Position numbers and translations under genes: made by a program
Origin: Actinoplanes utahensis
GTDB lineage: Bacteria; Actinomycetota; Actinomycetes; Mycobacteriales; Micromonosporaceae
Length of the DNA: 37,042 nucleotides
NCBI RefSeq assembly: GCF_016862455.1
Contig: NZ_BOMZ01000038.1
Coordinates: forward strand, 1-37,042
Direction: 5' to 3'
The notes under the pieces: generated by a model
Seen by the model: only the letters and a program-made list of their open reading frames with translations
Databases searched by the model: none
Told to the model about the DNA's origin: nothing
In this document: piece after piece, positions 25,674 to 30,801 of the stretch
Layout: each line of letters starts with the position of its first letter
How positions within the stretch are numbered: the first letter of the stretch is position 1

Positions 25674-25706
25674 GCCGCCCTTCCGCAACGGAACCGGGCG
25701 GCTTTT
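25674..25706 (+). terminator. Intrinsic terminator directly before the tRNA array
   Basis: GCCGCCC-TTCCG, loop CAA, CGGAA-CC-GGGCGGC followed by TTTTCT. The stem is 12 bp with a two-base bulge. The first tRNA begins only seven bases after the T tract, so the array must be read through this terminator or started inside it. GGTGGCG at 25639-25645, overlapping the second Trp codon, could pair with CGCCGCC at 25673-25679 as an alternative structure. Confidence 0.75.
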
Positions 25707-25712
25707 CTGTAT

Positions 25713-25785
25713 GCGGGTGTAGCTCAACCGGAAGAGCCCTGGATTCCAACTCCGGTAGATGCGGGTTCGACTCCTGCTGCCCGTG
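25713..25785 (+). tRNA. tRNA-Trp (anticodon CCA)
   Basis: Complete cloverleaf: acceptor GCGGGTG/TGCCCGT (with G1:U72 and two further G:U-type pairs), D stem GCTC/GAGC, anticodon stem CTGGA/TCCGG with loop TTCCAAC, T arm GCGGG-TTCGACT-CCTGC, discriminator G73 as usual for Trp. No CCA is encoded. It is the first gene of the array. Confidence 0.88.
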
Positions 25786-25830
25786 CTCCCATTCTTTGAC
25801 AATTCCACAGCGGATGACAGCTTGATCATT

Positions 25831-25852
25831 CCCGGCCCTTTCCGTGGCCGGG
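25831..25852. repeat. Hairpin between tRNA-Trp and tRNA-Ala
   Basis: CCCGGCC-CTTTCCGT-GGCCGGG, seven perfect pairs with no T tract. It sits in the longest spacer of the array (72 bases), which also contains TTGACA at 25796-25801 without a well-placed -10. It may be a processing signal or part of an internal promoter region. Confidence 0.6.
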
Positions 25853-25857
25853 ACAAT

Positions 25858-25930
25858 GGGCTCGTAGCGCAGCAGGTAGCGCGCCGGTTCGGCAGACCGG
25901 AGGCCGGCGGTTCGAACCCGCCCGGGTCCA
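25858..25930 (+). tRNA. tRNA-Ala (anticodon GGC) with C33
   Basis: Acceptor GGGCTCG/CGGGTCC carries the alanine identity pair G3:U70, and the discriminator is A. D stem GCGC/GCGC, anticodon stem CCGGT/ACCGG, T arm GGCGG-TTCGAAC-CCGCC. The anticodon loop is TCGGCAG, so position 33 is C instead of the nearly universal U. No CCA is encoded. Confidence 0.85.
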
Positions 25931-25935
25931 CGCAC

Positions 25936-26008
25936 GTCCCCGTAGCTCAGCGGACAGAGCACCGGATTACGGATCCGGCGGCCGGGAGTTCGAATCTCTC
26001 CGGGGACA
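25936..26008 (+). tRNA. tRNA-Arg (anticodon ACG)
   Basis: Acceptor GTCCCCG/CGGGGAC, D stem GCTC/GAGC, anticodon stem CCGGA/TCCGG with loop TTACGGA, T arm GGGAG-TTCGAAT-CTCTC, discriminator A. A34 would be edited to inosine. Canonical in all parts; no encoded CCA. Confidence 0.92.
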
Positions 26009-26012
26009 CGAT

Positions 26013-26085
26013 GTGGTCGTAGCTCAACGGGAAGAGCGCCGCCTCGCCATGGCGGAGACCCCGGGTTCGAACCCCGGCGACCACT
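26013..26085 (+). tRNA. tRNA-Gly (anticodon GCC) with C33
   Basis: Acceptor GTGGTCG/CGACCAC, D stem GCTC/GAGC, anticodon stem CCGCC/GGCGG, T arm CCGGG-TTCGAAC-CCCGG, discriminator U as in bacterial Gly tRNAs. The anticodon loop is TCGCCAT: position 33 is C, the same departure as in the Ala(GGC) gene of this array. Pair 2:71 is U:A rather than the usual C:G. Confidence 0.87.
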
Positions 26086-26090
26086 CTCGA

Positions 26091-26162
26091 TGCGGGCTGG
26101 TGCAGTCGGCAGCACGCCGCGCTCTGGACGCGGAGGTGGGGGTTCGAATCCTCCGCCCGCAG
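26091..26162 (+). tRNA. tRNA-Gln (anticodon CUG)
   Basis: Acceptor TGCGGGC/GCCCGCA with the weak U1:A72 pair and G73 that mark glutamine tRNAs, D stem GTGC/GCAC, anticodon stem CCGCG/CGCGG with loop CTCTGGA, T arm GGGGG-TTCGAAT-CCTCC. Canonical; no encoded CCA. Confidence 0.92.
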
Positions 26163-26169
26163 CTTTCCC

Positions 26170-26244
26170 GCTCTCGTAGCCCAACTGGCAGAGGCGCCGT
26201 CTTGAGGGGGCGGTCATGTGCGCGTTCGAGTCGCGCCGAGAGCA
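26170..26244 (+). tRNA. Class-I tRNA with leucine anticodon GAG
   Basis: Acceptor GCTCTCG/CGAGAGC, three-pair D stem GCC/GGC, anticodon stem CCGTC/GGCGG with loop TTGAGGG, T arm GCGCG-TTCGAGT-CGCGC, discriminator A. The variable region is only TCATGT, whereas bacterial leucine tRNAs have a long variable arm. So the anticodon says Leu but the body is not that of tRNA-Leu; its charging is uncertain. Its D arm sequence is identical to that of the next tRNA. Confidence 0.82.
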
Positions 26245-26256
26245 CGCAGTGATCAA

Positions 26257-26330
26257 GCCCGGGTAGCCCAACTGGCAGAGGCGTTGCGTTCAGGTCGCAA
26301 AGGATGGGGGTTCGAATCCCTCCCCGGGTA
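26257..26330 (+). tRNA. Class-I tRNA with leucine anticodon CAG
   Basis: Acceptor GCCCGGG/CCCGGGT with G1:U72, D stem GCC/GGC, anticodon stem TTGCG/CGCAA with loop TTCAGGT, variable region AGGAT, T arm GGGGG-TTCGAAT-CCCTC, discriminator A. As in the previous gene there is no long variable arm. CAG reads CUG, the commonest leucine codon in this kind of genome. Confidence 0.83.
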
Positions 26331-26335
26331 CGCAA

Positions 26336-26408
26336 GGGCTCGTAGCTCATCAGGGAGAGCGTCTGTCTTGCACACAGAAGGTGGCCGGTTCGAGTCCGGC
26401 CGGGTCCA
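26336..26408 (+). tRNA. tRNA-Ala (anticodon UGC)
   Basis: Acceptor GGGCTCG/CGGGTCC, identical to that of the Ala(GGC) gene, with G3:U70 and A73. D stem GCTC/GAGC, anticodon stem TCTGT/ACAGA with normal loop CTTGCAC, T arm GCCGG-TTCGAGT-CCGGC. No encoded CCA. Confidence 0.92.
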
Positions 26409-26412
26409 CGAT

Positions 26413-26502
26413 GGAGGGCTGGCCGAGTGGTCTAAGGCGGCGGATTGCTAATCCGCAGCAGGGGTACTACTCCTGTCGAGAGTTCGAATCTCTCGTCCTC
26501 CG
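26413..26502 (+). tRNA. tRNA-Ser (anticodon GCU)
   Basis: Acceptor GGAGGGC/GTCCTCC, anticodon stem GCGGA/TCCGC with loop TTGCTAA, a long variable arm of about 21 bases with its own stem (AGGGGT / ACTCCT type pairing), T arm GAGAG-TTCGAAT-CTCTC and discriminator G. A normal class-II serine tRNA. Confidence 0.92.
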
Positions 26503-26507
26503 CGCAC

Positions 26508-26580
26508 GTCGCCGTAGCTCAGGGGCCAGAGCGCCGCGCTCATAACGTGGAGGACGGTGGTTCGAGACCACCCGGCGATA
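26508..26580 (+). tRNA. tRNA with anticodon CAU (elongator Met or Ile2)
   Basis: Acceptor GTCGCCG/CGGCGAT with G1:U72, D stem GCTC/GAGC, anticodon stem CCGCG/CGTGG with loop CTCATAA, T arm GGTGG-TTCGAGA-CCACC, discriminator A. It lacks initiator features. CAU could be Met, or Ile if C34 is lysidinylated; sequence alone does not decide. Confidence 0.85.
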
Positions 26581-26599
26581 CGCGGTACAGCACCAACCA

Positions 26600-26674
26600 C
26601 GGGTCGTGGCGCAGCTTGGTCAGCGCGCTCGCTTTGGGAGCGAGATGTCGCGGGTTCGAATCCCGCCGACCCGA
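26600..26674 (+). tRNA. tRNA-Pro (anticodon UGG)
   Basis: Acceptor CGGGTCG/CGACCCG with C1:G72 and A73, the proline identity set; D stem GCGC/GCGC, anticodon stem CTCGC/GCGAG with loop TTTGGGA, T arm GCGGG-TTCGAAT-CCCGC. Canonical; no encoded CCA. Confidence 0.93.
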
Positions 26675-26685
26675 CGATCGATCAG

Positions 26686-26758
26686 GCGCTGCTAGCTCAA
26701 CAGGTAGAGCAACCGGCTCTTAACCGGTGGGTTCGGGGTTCGAGTCCCCGGTGGCGCA
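26686..26758 (+). tRNA. tRNA-Lys (anticodon CUU)
   Basis: Acceptor GCGCTGC/GTGGCGC (two G:U pairs), D stem GCTC/GAGC, anticodon stem ACCGG/CCGGT with loop CTCTTAA, T arm CGGGG-TTCGAGT-CCCCG, discriminator A. No encoded CCA. Confidence 0.92.
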
Positions 26759-26760
26759 CT

Positions 26761-26836
26761 TGCAGGGTGGAGGAGTCAGGTCGTCCTCGCTGGTCTCATA
26801 AGCCAGAAGTCGTGGGTTCGAATCCCACCCCTGCTT
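26761..26836 (+). tRNA. Initiator-like tRNA (anticodon CAU) with altered signature
   Basis: The body follows initiator tRNA-fMet: no Watson-Crick pair at 1:72 (U:U here), D stem GAGG/CCTC with the initiator-type A11:U24 pair, loop CTCATAA, T arm GTGGG-TTCGAAT-CCCAC. The anticodon stem is CTGGT/GCCAG, so of the three G:C pairs at 29-31:39-41 the third is replaced by U31:G39. The discriminator is U, not A. It looks like a diverged copy of an initiator tRNA; whether it initiates is open. Confidence 0.75.
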
Positions 26837-26839
26837 CCA

Positions 26840-26912
26840 GCTCTGGTAGCTCAGTCAGGAGAGCACCGCTCTGACGTAGCGGAGGTCGCTGGTGCGAATC
26901 CAGCTCGGAGCA
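26840..26912 (+). tRNA. tRNA-Val (anticodon GAC) with G55 in the T loop
   Basis: Acceptor GCTCTGG/TCGGAGC, D stem GCTC/GAGC, anticodon stem CCGCT/AGCGG with loop CTGACGT, T stem GCTGG/CCAGC, discriminator A. The T loop is TGCGAAT instead of TTCGAAT, so the position normally made pseudouridine 55 is G. That would weaken the D-loop/T-loop contact. Confidence 0.87.
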
Positions 26913-26924
26913 CGTACGAAGAAA

Positions 26925-27011
26925 GGAGGAGCCGGCCTGGTTTCGGAGACGCCGCTGGAAACGGCGTGGGCCCCGCGAGGGGCCCCGTGGGTTCGAATCC
27001 CACCTCCTCCG
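26925..27011 (+). tRNA. tRNA-Ser (anticodon GGA) with degenerate D arm
   Basis: Acceptor GGAGGAG/CTCCTCC (perfect), anticodon stem CGCCG/CGGCG with loop CTGGAAA, long variable arm GGGCCCC-GCGA-GGGGCCC, T arm GTGGG-TTCGAAT-CCCAC, discriminator G. Between acceptor and anticodon stem there are only 18 bases; the best D stem is CCG/CGG (26932-26934 / 26944-26946), which leaves no room for positions 8-9. GG for the D loop is present. It is the last recognisable tRNA of the array. Confidence 0.8.
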
Positions 27012-27110
27012 CAGCGGCGAAGCAGTGCGGTCGAGCGTGTCATCCGCTGGGGAAGCGGCGTGAGGCTATGCCTCGAAGGCCTGCGCGCGAAGTCCTGACC
27101 TGGAGGAACG
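27012..27110 (+). other. Possible tRNA-like relic after the array
   Basis: CCGCT (27044-27048) and AGCGG (27054-27058) form an anticodon-arm-like stem, followed by GAGGC-TAT-GCCTC (27062-27074), which looks like a serine-type variable arm. No T arm with TTCRA follows, and no matching acceptor is visible. It could be a decayed serine tRNA or just two hairpins at the 3' end of the array transcript. Confidence 0.3.
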
Positions 27111-27185
27111 CGTGAATGAAGAACTTGCGTGAACGCCCGCGAAGGGGAAACCTGCGGGGTAGGGATGCGCTTGAGGAGGCCTGCC

Positions 27186-27773
27186 ATGGGCAAGGTCGTC
27201 GCTGCCCTGTCCATGTCGCTGGACGGGTTCGTCGCGGATGAGAACGACAGTGTGAGCGCGTTGTTCGGCTGGTACCAGAACGGGGACGTCGAGGTGCCGA
27301 CTGCCGATCCACGCCGGACGTTTCAGGTGACCGCGGCGAGCGCCCGGTTCCTGAAACCGTTGCTGGACGATGCGGGCGCGCTGGTGTGCGGGCGGCGACT
27401 GTTCGACCGTACCGACGGGTGGGGTGGACGGCATCCGGCCGGATGCCCGGTGTTCGTAGTGAGTCATGGGATGCCGGGTGGGTGGCCGCGTGACGACGCG
27501 GACGTGACGTTCTGGACTGATGCCATCTCCGCGCTCGAGGCGGCGCAGAAGGTGGCGGGAGACCGGGTGGTGGGGGTGTCGACGCCCATGCTGACCCGGC
27601 AGTACCTGGATGCGGGCCTGCTCGACGAGATCATCGTGTCGCTGGTGCCGATTCTGCTGGGTGCGGGGACGAGGCTGTTCGAGACGCTGGTGGTGACGCC
27701 GGTGCGGCTCGGTGACCCGGAGGTGATCGAGGGGCGGGACGTCACTCATCTGACCTACCGGGTGCTGCGTTAG
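27186..27773 (+). CDS. Dihydrofolate reductase / RibD C-terminal family protein
   Basis: 195 aa. The start MGKVVAALSMSLDGFVADEND and the later blocks ALVCGRRLFDRTDGW, PVFVVSHG, GVSTPMLTRQYLDAGLLDEI and VPILLGAGTRLFE are characteristic of the RibD_C/DHFR-like family, which bind NADPH. Many members in actinomycetes have no known substrate. ATG at 27186 is preceded by GAGGAGG with six bases between; the upstream in-frame start is not. It follows the tRNA array by 175 bases and is convergent with the EF-G-like gene. Confidence 0.9.
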   Translation: MGKVVAALSMSLDGFVADENDSVSALFGWYQNGDVEVPTADPRRTFQVTAASARFLKPLLDDAGALVCGRRLFDRTDGWGGRHPAGCPVFVVSHGMPGGWPRDDADVTFWTDAISALEAAQKVAGDRVVGVSTPMLTRQYLDAGLLDEIIVSLVPILLGAGTRLFETLVVTPVRLGDPEVIEGRDVTHLTYRVLR

Positions 27774-27930
27774 CCGAGCAGGGTGACCTGCAGGGCGAGT
27801 CGTCCTCCGGTGTGGATGAGCGGTCCCGCCGGGAACCGGTCCGGGTGCGCGTGCGCCGGGCGCCCGGCCTCCAGGATGATCGGGATGTGGACTGGGCGAA
27901 CTTCACCGACGAATACCCGGCGGTACGGGG
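27770..27930 (-). pseudogene. Possible 3' gene remnant
   Basis: One reverse-strand frame reads YRRVFVGEVRPVHIPIILEA, then GRPAHAHPDRFPAGPLIH and TGGRLALQVTLLG before a TAA that overlaps the stop of the RibD-like gene. Third positions are GC-rich as in real genes here. There is no start codon or ribosome binding site, and the EF-G terminator hairpin lies just upstream. It may be the tail of a deleted gene; I do not recognise the family. Confidence 0.3.
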
Positions 27931-27952
27931 ACGCCGCAGCAGTGGCTGCGCA

Positions 27953-27989
27953 GGCCGGCCCTCGCCCTGGAACAGGACGAGGGCCGGCC
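27953..27989. terminator. Terminator hairpin after the EF-G-like gene
   Basis: GGCCGGCCCTCG and CGAGGGCCGGCC (12 perfect pairs) enclose an inner CCTG-GAA-CAGG stem. It lies seven bases beyond the stop of the EF-G-like gene and could stop transcription from either side. No T tract. Confidence 0.7.
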
Positions 27990-27995
27990 CTTCGT

Positions 27996-29897
27996 TCACG
28001 CCGCCGGGCGGTAACCGGCCGGGCGGCTGGTGAACGTGCCCCGGCCGTGGGTGCGGCTGCGCAGGCGGGTCGCGTACCCGAACAGCTCGGCCAGAGGCAC
28101 CGTGGCGGTCACCGTGCGTACCGTCGAGTCGGTCACCTGGGCGCGGCGCGCGGCGAGATCGCCGAGCACCGCGCCGAGCGCGTCGGACGGCGCGCTGACC
28201 GTGACCTCGGCGACCGGCTCCAGCAGCGCGAGGGTGCACGCGCGCAGCGCCTCGCGGAGCCCGAACCGGCCGGCGGCCCGGAACGCCATCTCGGACGAGT
28301 CCTTGACGTGCGTCTGACCGTCGGTCAGCGTGACCCGCAGCCCGACGACCGGGTGGCCACCCAGCGGGCCGTCCGCGAGAGCCTCCCGGCAGCCGGCCTC
28401 GACCGCCCGGACGAACTCGGCCGGCACCCGCCCGCCGGTCACCGCCGACGCGAACACGAAACCCGTCCCGCCGACCGGCTCGACGTCCAGGACGACGTGC
28501 GCGAACTGGCCCGCGCCACCGTCCTGTTTGACATGCCGGTACACGAAACCGGTGACGCCGCCGGTCACCGCCTCCCGCAACGCGACCTGCGGGCGGCCGG
28601 TGGTGAGGTGCAGGCCGGTCGTCTGCCGCAGTTTCTCCACGGCCACCTCCAGATGCAGTTCGCCCAGCCCGGACAGCAGGACCTGACCGGTTTCGGCGTC
28701 CAGGCGCACGCTCAGGGACGGGTCTTCCGACGCGAGCGCGGCGAGCGCGCCGGGCAGGCGCTGGGCGTCGGCCCGGGTGCGCGCCTCCACCGCCACCGAC
28801 ACCAGCGGCTCGGCGACCCGTGCGGCCTCCAGCACCACCGGATGCCGCCGGGTGGAGAGGGTGGCGCCGGTGCGGGCGGCCTTCAGCCCGGCGACGGCGA
28901 CGATGTCGCCGGCCACCGCCCGGTCGATGTCGGTGTGCTTGTCGGCGTGGACCCGCAGGATGCGGGCGATTCTTTCGGTACGGCCGGCGCCCGCGTCCCA
29001 CACGGTGTCCCCCTTCGTGATCGTTCCTTCGTAGACGCGCAGGTAGGAGAGCCGGTCCCGCCGTTTGAAGACGAGCGCGACCGGGTCGGCGGCGGAATCG
29101 CCGGACGGGGCGGGCAGGTAGTCGACGACGGCGTCGAGCAGCGGTTCGACACCCTTGTCCCGGTACGCGGATCCGCACAGCACGACGACCGCCTCCCGGG
29201 AGCGGGTGAGGTCCCGCAGCGCCGACCGGAGCGTCGCGTCCGACATGTCGTCCAGCTCGTCCAGCGCGCCGGCGTGCAGTTCGGCGACCGCCTCCTCCAG
29301 CCGGCGCCGGTGCTCCGCGAACTCGCCGCCCGCCGGGCCGGCCTGAAGGACACCGTCCGGCCAGGTGAGGACCCGCATGCCGACCAGGTCGACGACACCC
29401 GCGAAGTCGCCCTCGCGGCCGATCGGCACCTGCACCACCAGCGGTGTCACCTCGAGCCGGTCGCGGATCGAGGCGACCGCCGCGCCGAGGTCGGCGCCGG
29501 GACGGTCGAGCTTGTTGACGAAGGCGATGCGCGGCACCCGGTACCGGTCGGCGGTCCGCCACACCGTCTCGCTCTGCGGCTCGACGCCCGCGACACCGTC
29601 GAACACGGCGACCGCGCCGTCGAGCACCCGCAGCGACCGTTCGACCTCGTCGGAGAAGTCGACGTGACCGGGCGTGTCGATCAGGTTGAGCCGGTGGCCG
29701 GACCAGTCGCAGCTGACCGCCGCGGCGAAGATGGTGATGCCACGATCCCGCTCCTGGGGGTCGAAGTCGGTGACGGTGGTGCCGTCGTGCACCTCGCCGG
29801 TCTTGTAGGTGGTGCCGGTGGCGAACAGGATCCGCTCGGTGAGAGTGGTCTTGCCGGCGTCGACGTGCGCGAGGATGCCGATGTTTCGGACATGCAT
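27996..29897 (-). CDS. EF-G-like translational GTPase (FusA paralogue)
   Basis: 633 aa, about 65 shorter than housekeeping EF-G. GTPase motifs: [14 protein letters not shown] at 10-23, switch I end RGITI at 52-56, DTPGHVDF at 74-81, NKLD at 128-131. Domain II-III follow ([36 protein letters not shown]), then domain IV with [20 protein letters not shown] and the C-terminal [17 protein letters not shown]. The switch and G4 regions are of EF-G type rather than Tet(M) type, although the N-terminus [23 protein letters not shown] resembles both. Related streptomycete proteins are annotated as EF-G-like; their job (ribosome rescue, drug protection or backup translocation) is not settled. ATG at 29897 follows GAAAGAG by nine bases. 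A 35-codon leader ORF ends 56 bases upstream. Confidence 0.9.
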   Translation of the reverse strand: MHVRNIGILAHVDAGKTTLTERILFATGTTYKTGEVHDGTTVTDFDPQERDRGITIFAAAVSCDWSGHRLNLIDTPGHVDFSDEVERSLRVLDGAVAVFDGVAGVEPQSETVWRTADRYRVPRIAFVNKLDRPGADLGAAVASIRDRLEVTPLVVQVPIGREGDFAGVVDLVGMRVLTWPDGVLQAGPAGGEFAEHRRRLEEAVAELHAGALDELDDMSDATLRSALRDLTRSREAVVVLCGSAYRDKGVEPLLDAVVDYLPAPSGDSAADPVALVFKRRDRLSYLRVYEGTITKGDTVWDAGAGRTERIARILRVHADKHTDIDRAVAGDIVAVAGLKAARTGATLSTRRHPVVLEAARVAEPLVSVAVEARTRADAQRLPGALAALASEDPSLSVRLDAETGQVLLSGLGELHLEVAVEKLRQTTGLHLTTGRPQVALREAVTGGVTGFVYRHVKQDGGAGQFAHVVLDVEPVGGTGFVFASAVTGGRVPAEFVRAVEAGCREALADGPLGGHPVVGLRVTLTDGQTHVKDSSEMAFRAAGRFGLREALRACTLALLEPVAEVTVSAPSDALGAVLGDLAARRAQVTDSTVRTVTATVPLAELFGYATRLRSRTHGRGTFTSRPAGYRPAA

Positions 29898-29947
29898 GAC
29901 TGAGGGCTCTTTCAAGTCTGATCTGACGACGGACTGCGCCCTGGAGA

Positions 29948-29994
29948 CCCGTCTTACGGGCGGCGACCAGCCCCGGTGGCGCAGCCGGGGCTGG
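29948..29994 (-). promoter_or_regulatory. Two hairpins over the end of the leader ORF
   Basis: A perfect 10-bp stem CCAGCCCCGG/CCGGGGCTGG with an eight-base loop (29967-29994) lies inside the last third of the leader ORF. A second stem CCCGT-AAG-ACGGG (29948-29960) contains the leader stop codon TAA. A ribosome translating or stalled in the leader would open the first stem. This is the layout expected of translation-dependent attenuation ahead of the EF-G-like gene. Confidence 0.55.
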
Positions 29995-30061
29995 GCACAC
30001 CAGACACGAGGATCAGCTCGAAACGCGACACGGGGATGACGACGGCGGTGCGGTAGCGCAT
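29954..30061 (-). CDS. 35-aa leader ORF upstream of the EF-G-like gene
   Basis: ATG at 30061 follows AGAGGAGA by about nine bases, a good ribosome binding site. The product begins [21 protein letters not shown] and continues [15 protein letters not shown] before TAA. Codon usage is good until the end. Its position, size, and the hairpins at its 3' end suggest a regulatory leader peptide such as those ahead of ribosome-protection and rRNA-methylase genes. It might instead be a small protein in its own right. Confidence 0.55.
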   Translation of the reverse strand: MRYRTAVVIPVSRFELILVSGVPSPGCATGAGRRP

Positions 30062-30072
30062 GGCCGTGTCTC

Positions 30073-30110
30073 CTCTCTCGTCGCGGTGGTGCGGCCACCG
30101 TACGAGAGAG
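30073..30110. promoter_or_regulatory. Long inverted repeat overlapping the leader ribosome binding site
   Basis: CTCTCTCGT (30073-30081) and ACGAGAGAG (30102-30110) enclose CGGTGG / CCACCG (30084-30089 / 30095-30100). On the reverse strand the right end of this stem is the GAGAGAG that leads into the leader's Shine-Dalgarno sequence, so the hairpin could hide it. It also lies between the divergent leader and CPBP genes and could be an operator. Confidence 0.5.
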
Positions 30111-30131
30111 CCGCAACCCGCGTCGACCGAA

Positions 30132-30146
30132 TAACCTGAGCCGATG
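30132..30146 (+). promoter_or_regulatory. -10 element for a leaderless CPBP mRNA
   Basis: TAACCT (30132-30137) is followed by six bases and the ATG at 30144. There is no Shine-Dalgarno sequence. The spacing is the same as for the NACHT and TetR genes in this window. Confidence 0.5.
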
Positions 30147-30743
30147 CTGATCGTCGTCATCCTGCTGATGGCGGTGGTCCGGGTGTGGAACCACCGCGGC
30201 CCGGTGCGGGCCCAGCCCTTCACCGGGCCGCTGGCGGCGATTCTGCTGGTCACGGTCTCCGGGCTGACTCCCGCGGAGGCGGGTCTCACCCTTTCCGGCC
30301 CGGGGTACGCCGTGGGCGCGGCCCTGGCCGTCGCCGCCGGATACGGGGTCGTCCTGCTCGTCCCGGCCGGCCGTCACGCGCTGGCCGCCCGGCACTATCC
30401 GGCACCGGTCCGCAACGCGTTCCTCGGTGTCCCGCTGTCCACCGTGATCTTCGAGGAGGTGGCCTTCCGGGGCGTGCTGTGGACGCTGATCGCCGCTGAT
30501 CACGGGCCGGGCTGGGCCACCGCGAGCACGGCGGTGCTCTTCGGTCTCTGGCATCTTCCCGACCGTGGGGAAGTGGCGTTCACCACCCTCGCGGGGGTGC
30601 TTCTCAGCGTTCTCCGACACCTCGGCGGGGGTCTCCTCGCCCCGTTCGTGCTCCACTGGACCGCTAACGGCCTGGGAATACTCGCCTCGGCAGGGTTGCG
30701 CCGATCGCGGCCCGGTGATTCCGGCGGCGCCGGTAAATGCTGA
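30144..30743 (+). CDS. CPBP-family intramembrane metalloprotease
   Basis: 199 aa, about five to six membrane helices. The three active-site motifs of CAAX-protease/bacteriocin-processing proteins are present: EEVAFRG (Glu104, Glu105, Arg109), FGLWH (His137), and HWTANGLG (His171, Asn175). Members cleave within membranes; in bacteria many are linked to bacteriocin self-immunity, but nothing here points to a bacteriocin. ATG 30144 is apparently leaderless. Confidence 0.9.
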   Translation: MLIVVILLMAVVRVWNHRGPVRAQPFTGPLAAILLVTVSGLTPAEAGLTLSGPGYAVGAALAVAAGYGVVLLVPAGRHALAARHYPAPVRNAFLGVPLSTVIFEEVAFRGVLWTLIAADHGPGWATASTAVLFGLWHLPDRGEVAFTTLAGVLLSVLRHLGGGLLAPFVLHWTANGLGILASAGLRRSRPGDSGGAGKC

Positions 30744-30801
30744 GAAACGTGTCGGACCCCATCGCTACGCTCCGGAATGCCGCCCAACCTGTGGAGAAAC
30801 T

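Noticed and set aside
25796..25801. TTGACA between tRNA-Trp and tRNA-Ala as an array promoter
   Set aside because: A perfect -35 hexamer, but no acceptable -10 lies 16-19 bases downstream, so I did not call a promoter.
25713..27011. CRISPR or other direct-repeat array
   Set aside because: The recurring GGTTCGAATCC-like segments are the T arms of successive tRNA genes, not repeats separated by unique spacers.
27996..29897. Calling the GTPase a Tet(M)/OtrA tetracycline-protection protein
   Set aside because: The N-terminus resembles Tet(M), but the switch I, G4 and domain IV motifs ([30 protein letters not shown]) are of EF-G type.
27783..29903. 706-aa forward open frame across the EF-G-like gene
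   Set aside because: It is antisense to EF-G motifs and has no recognisable domain or ribosome binding site.
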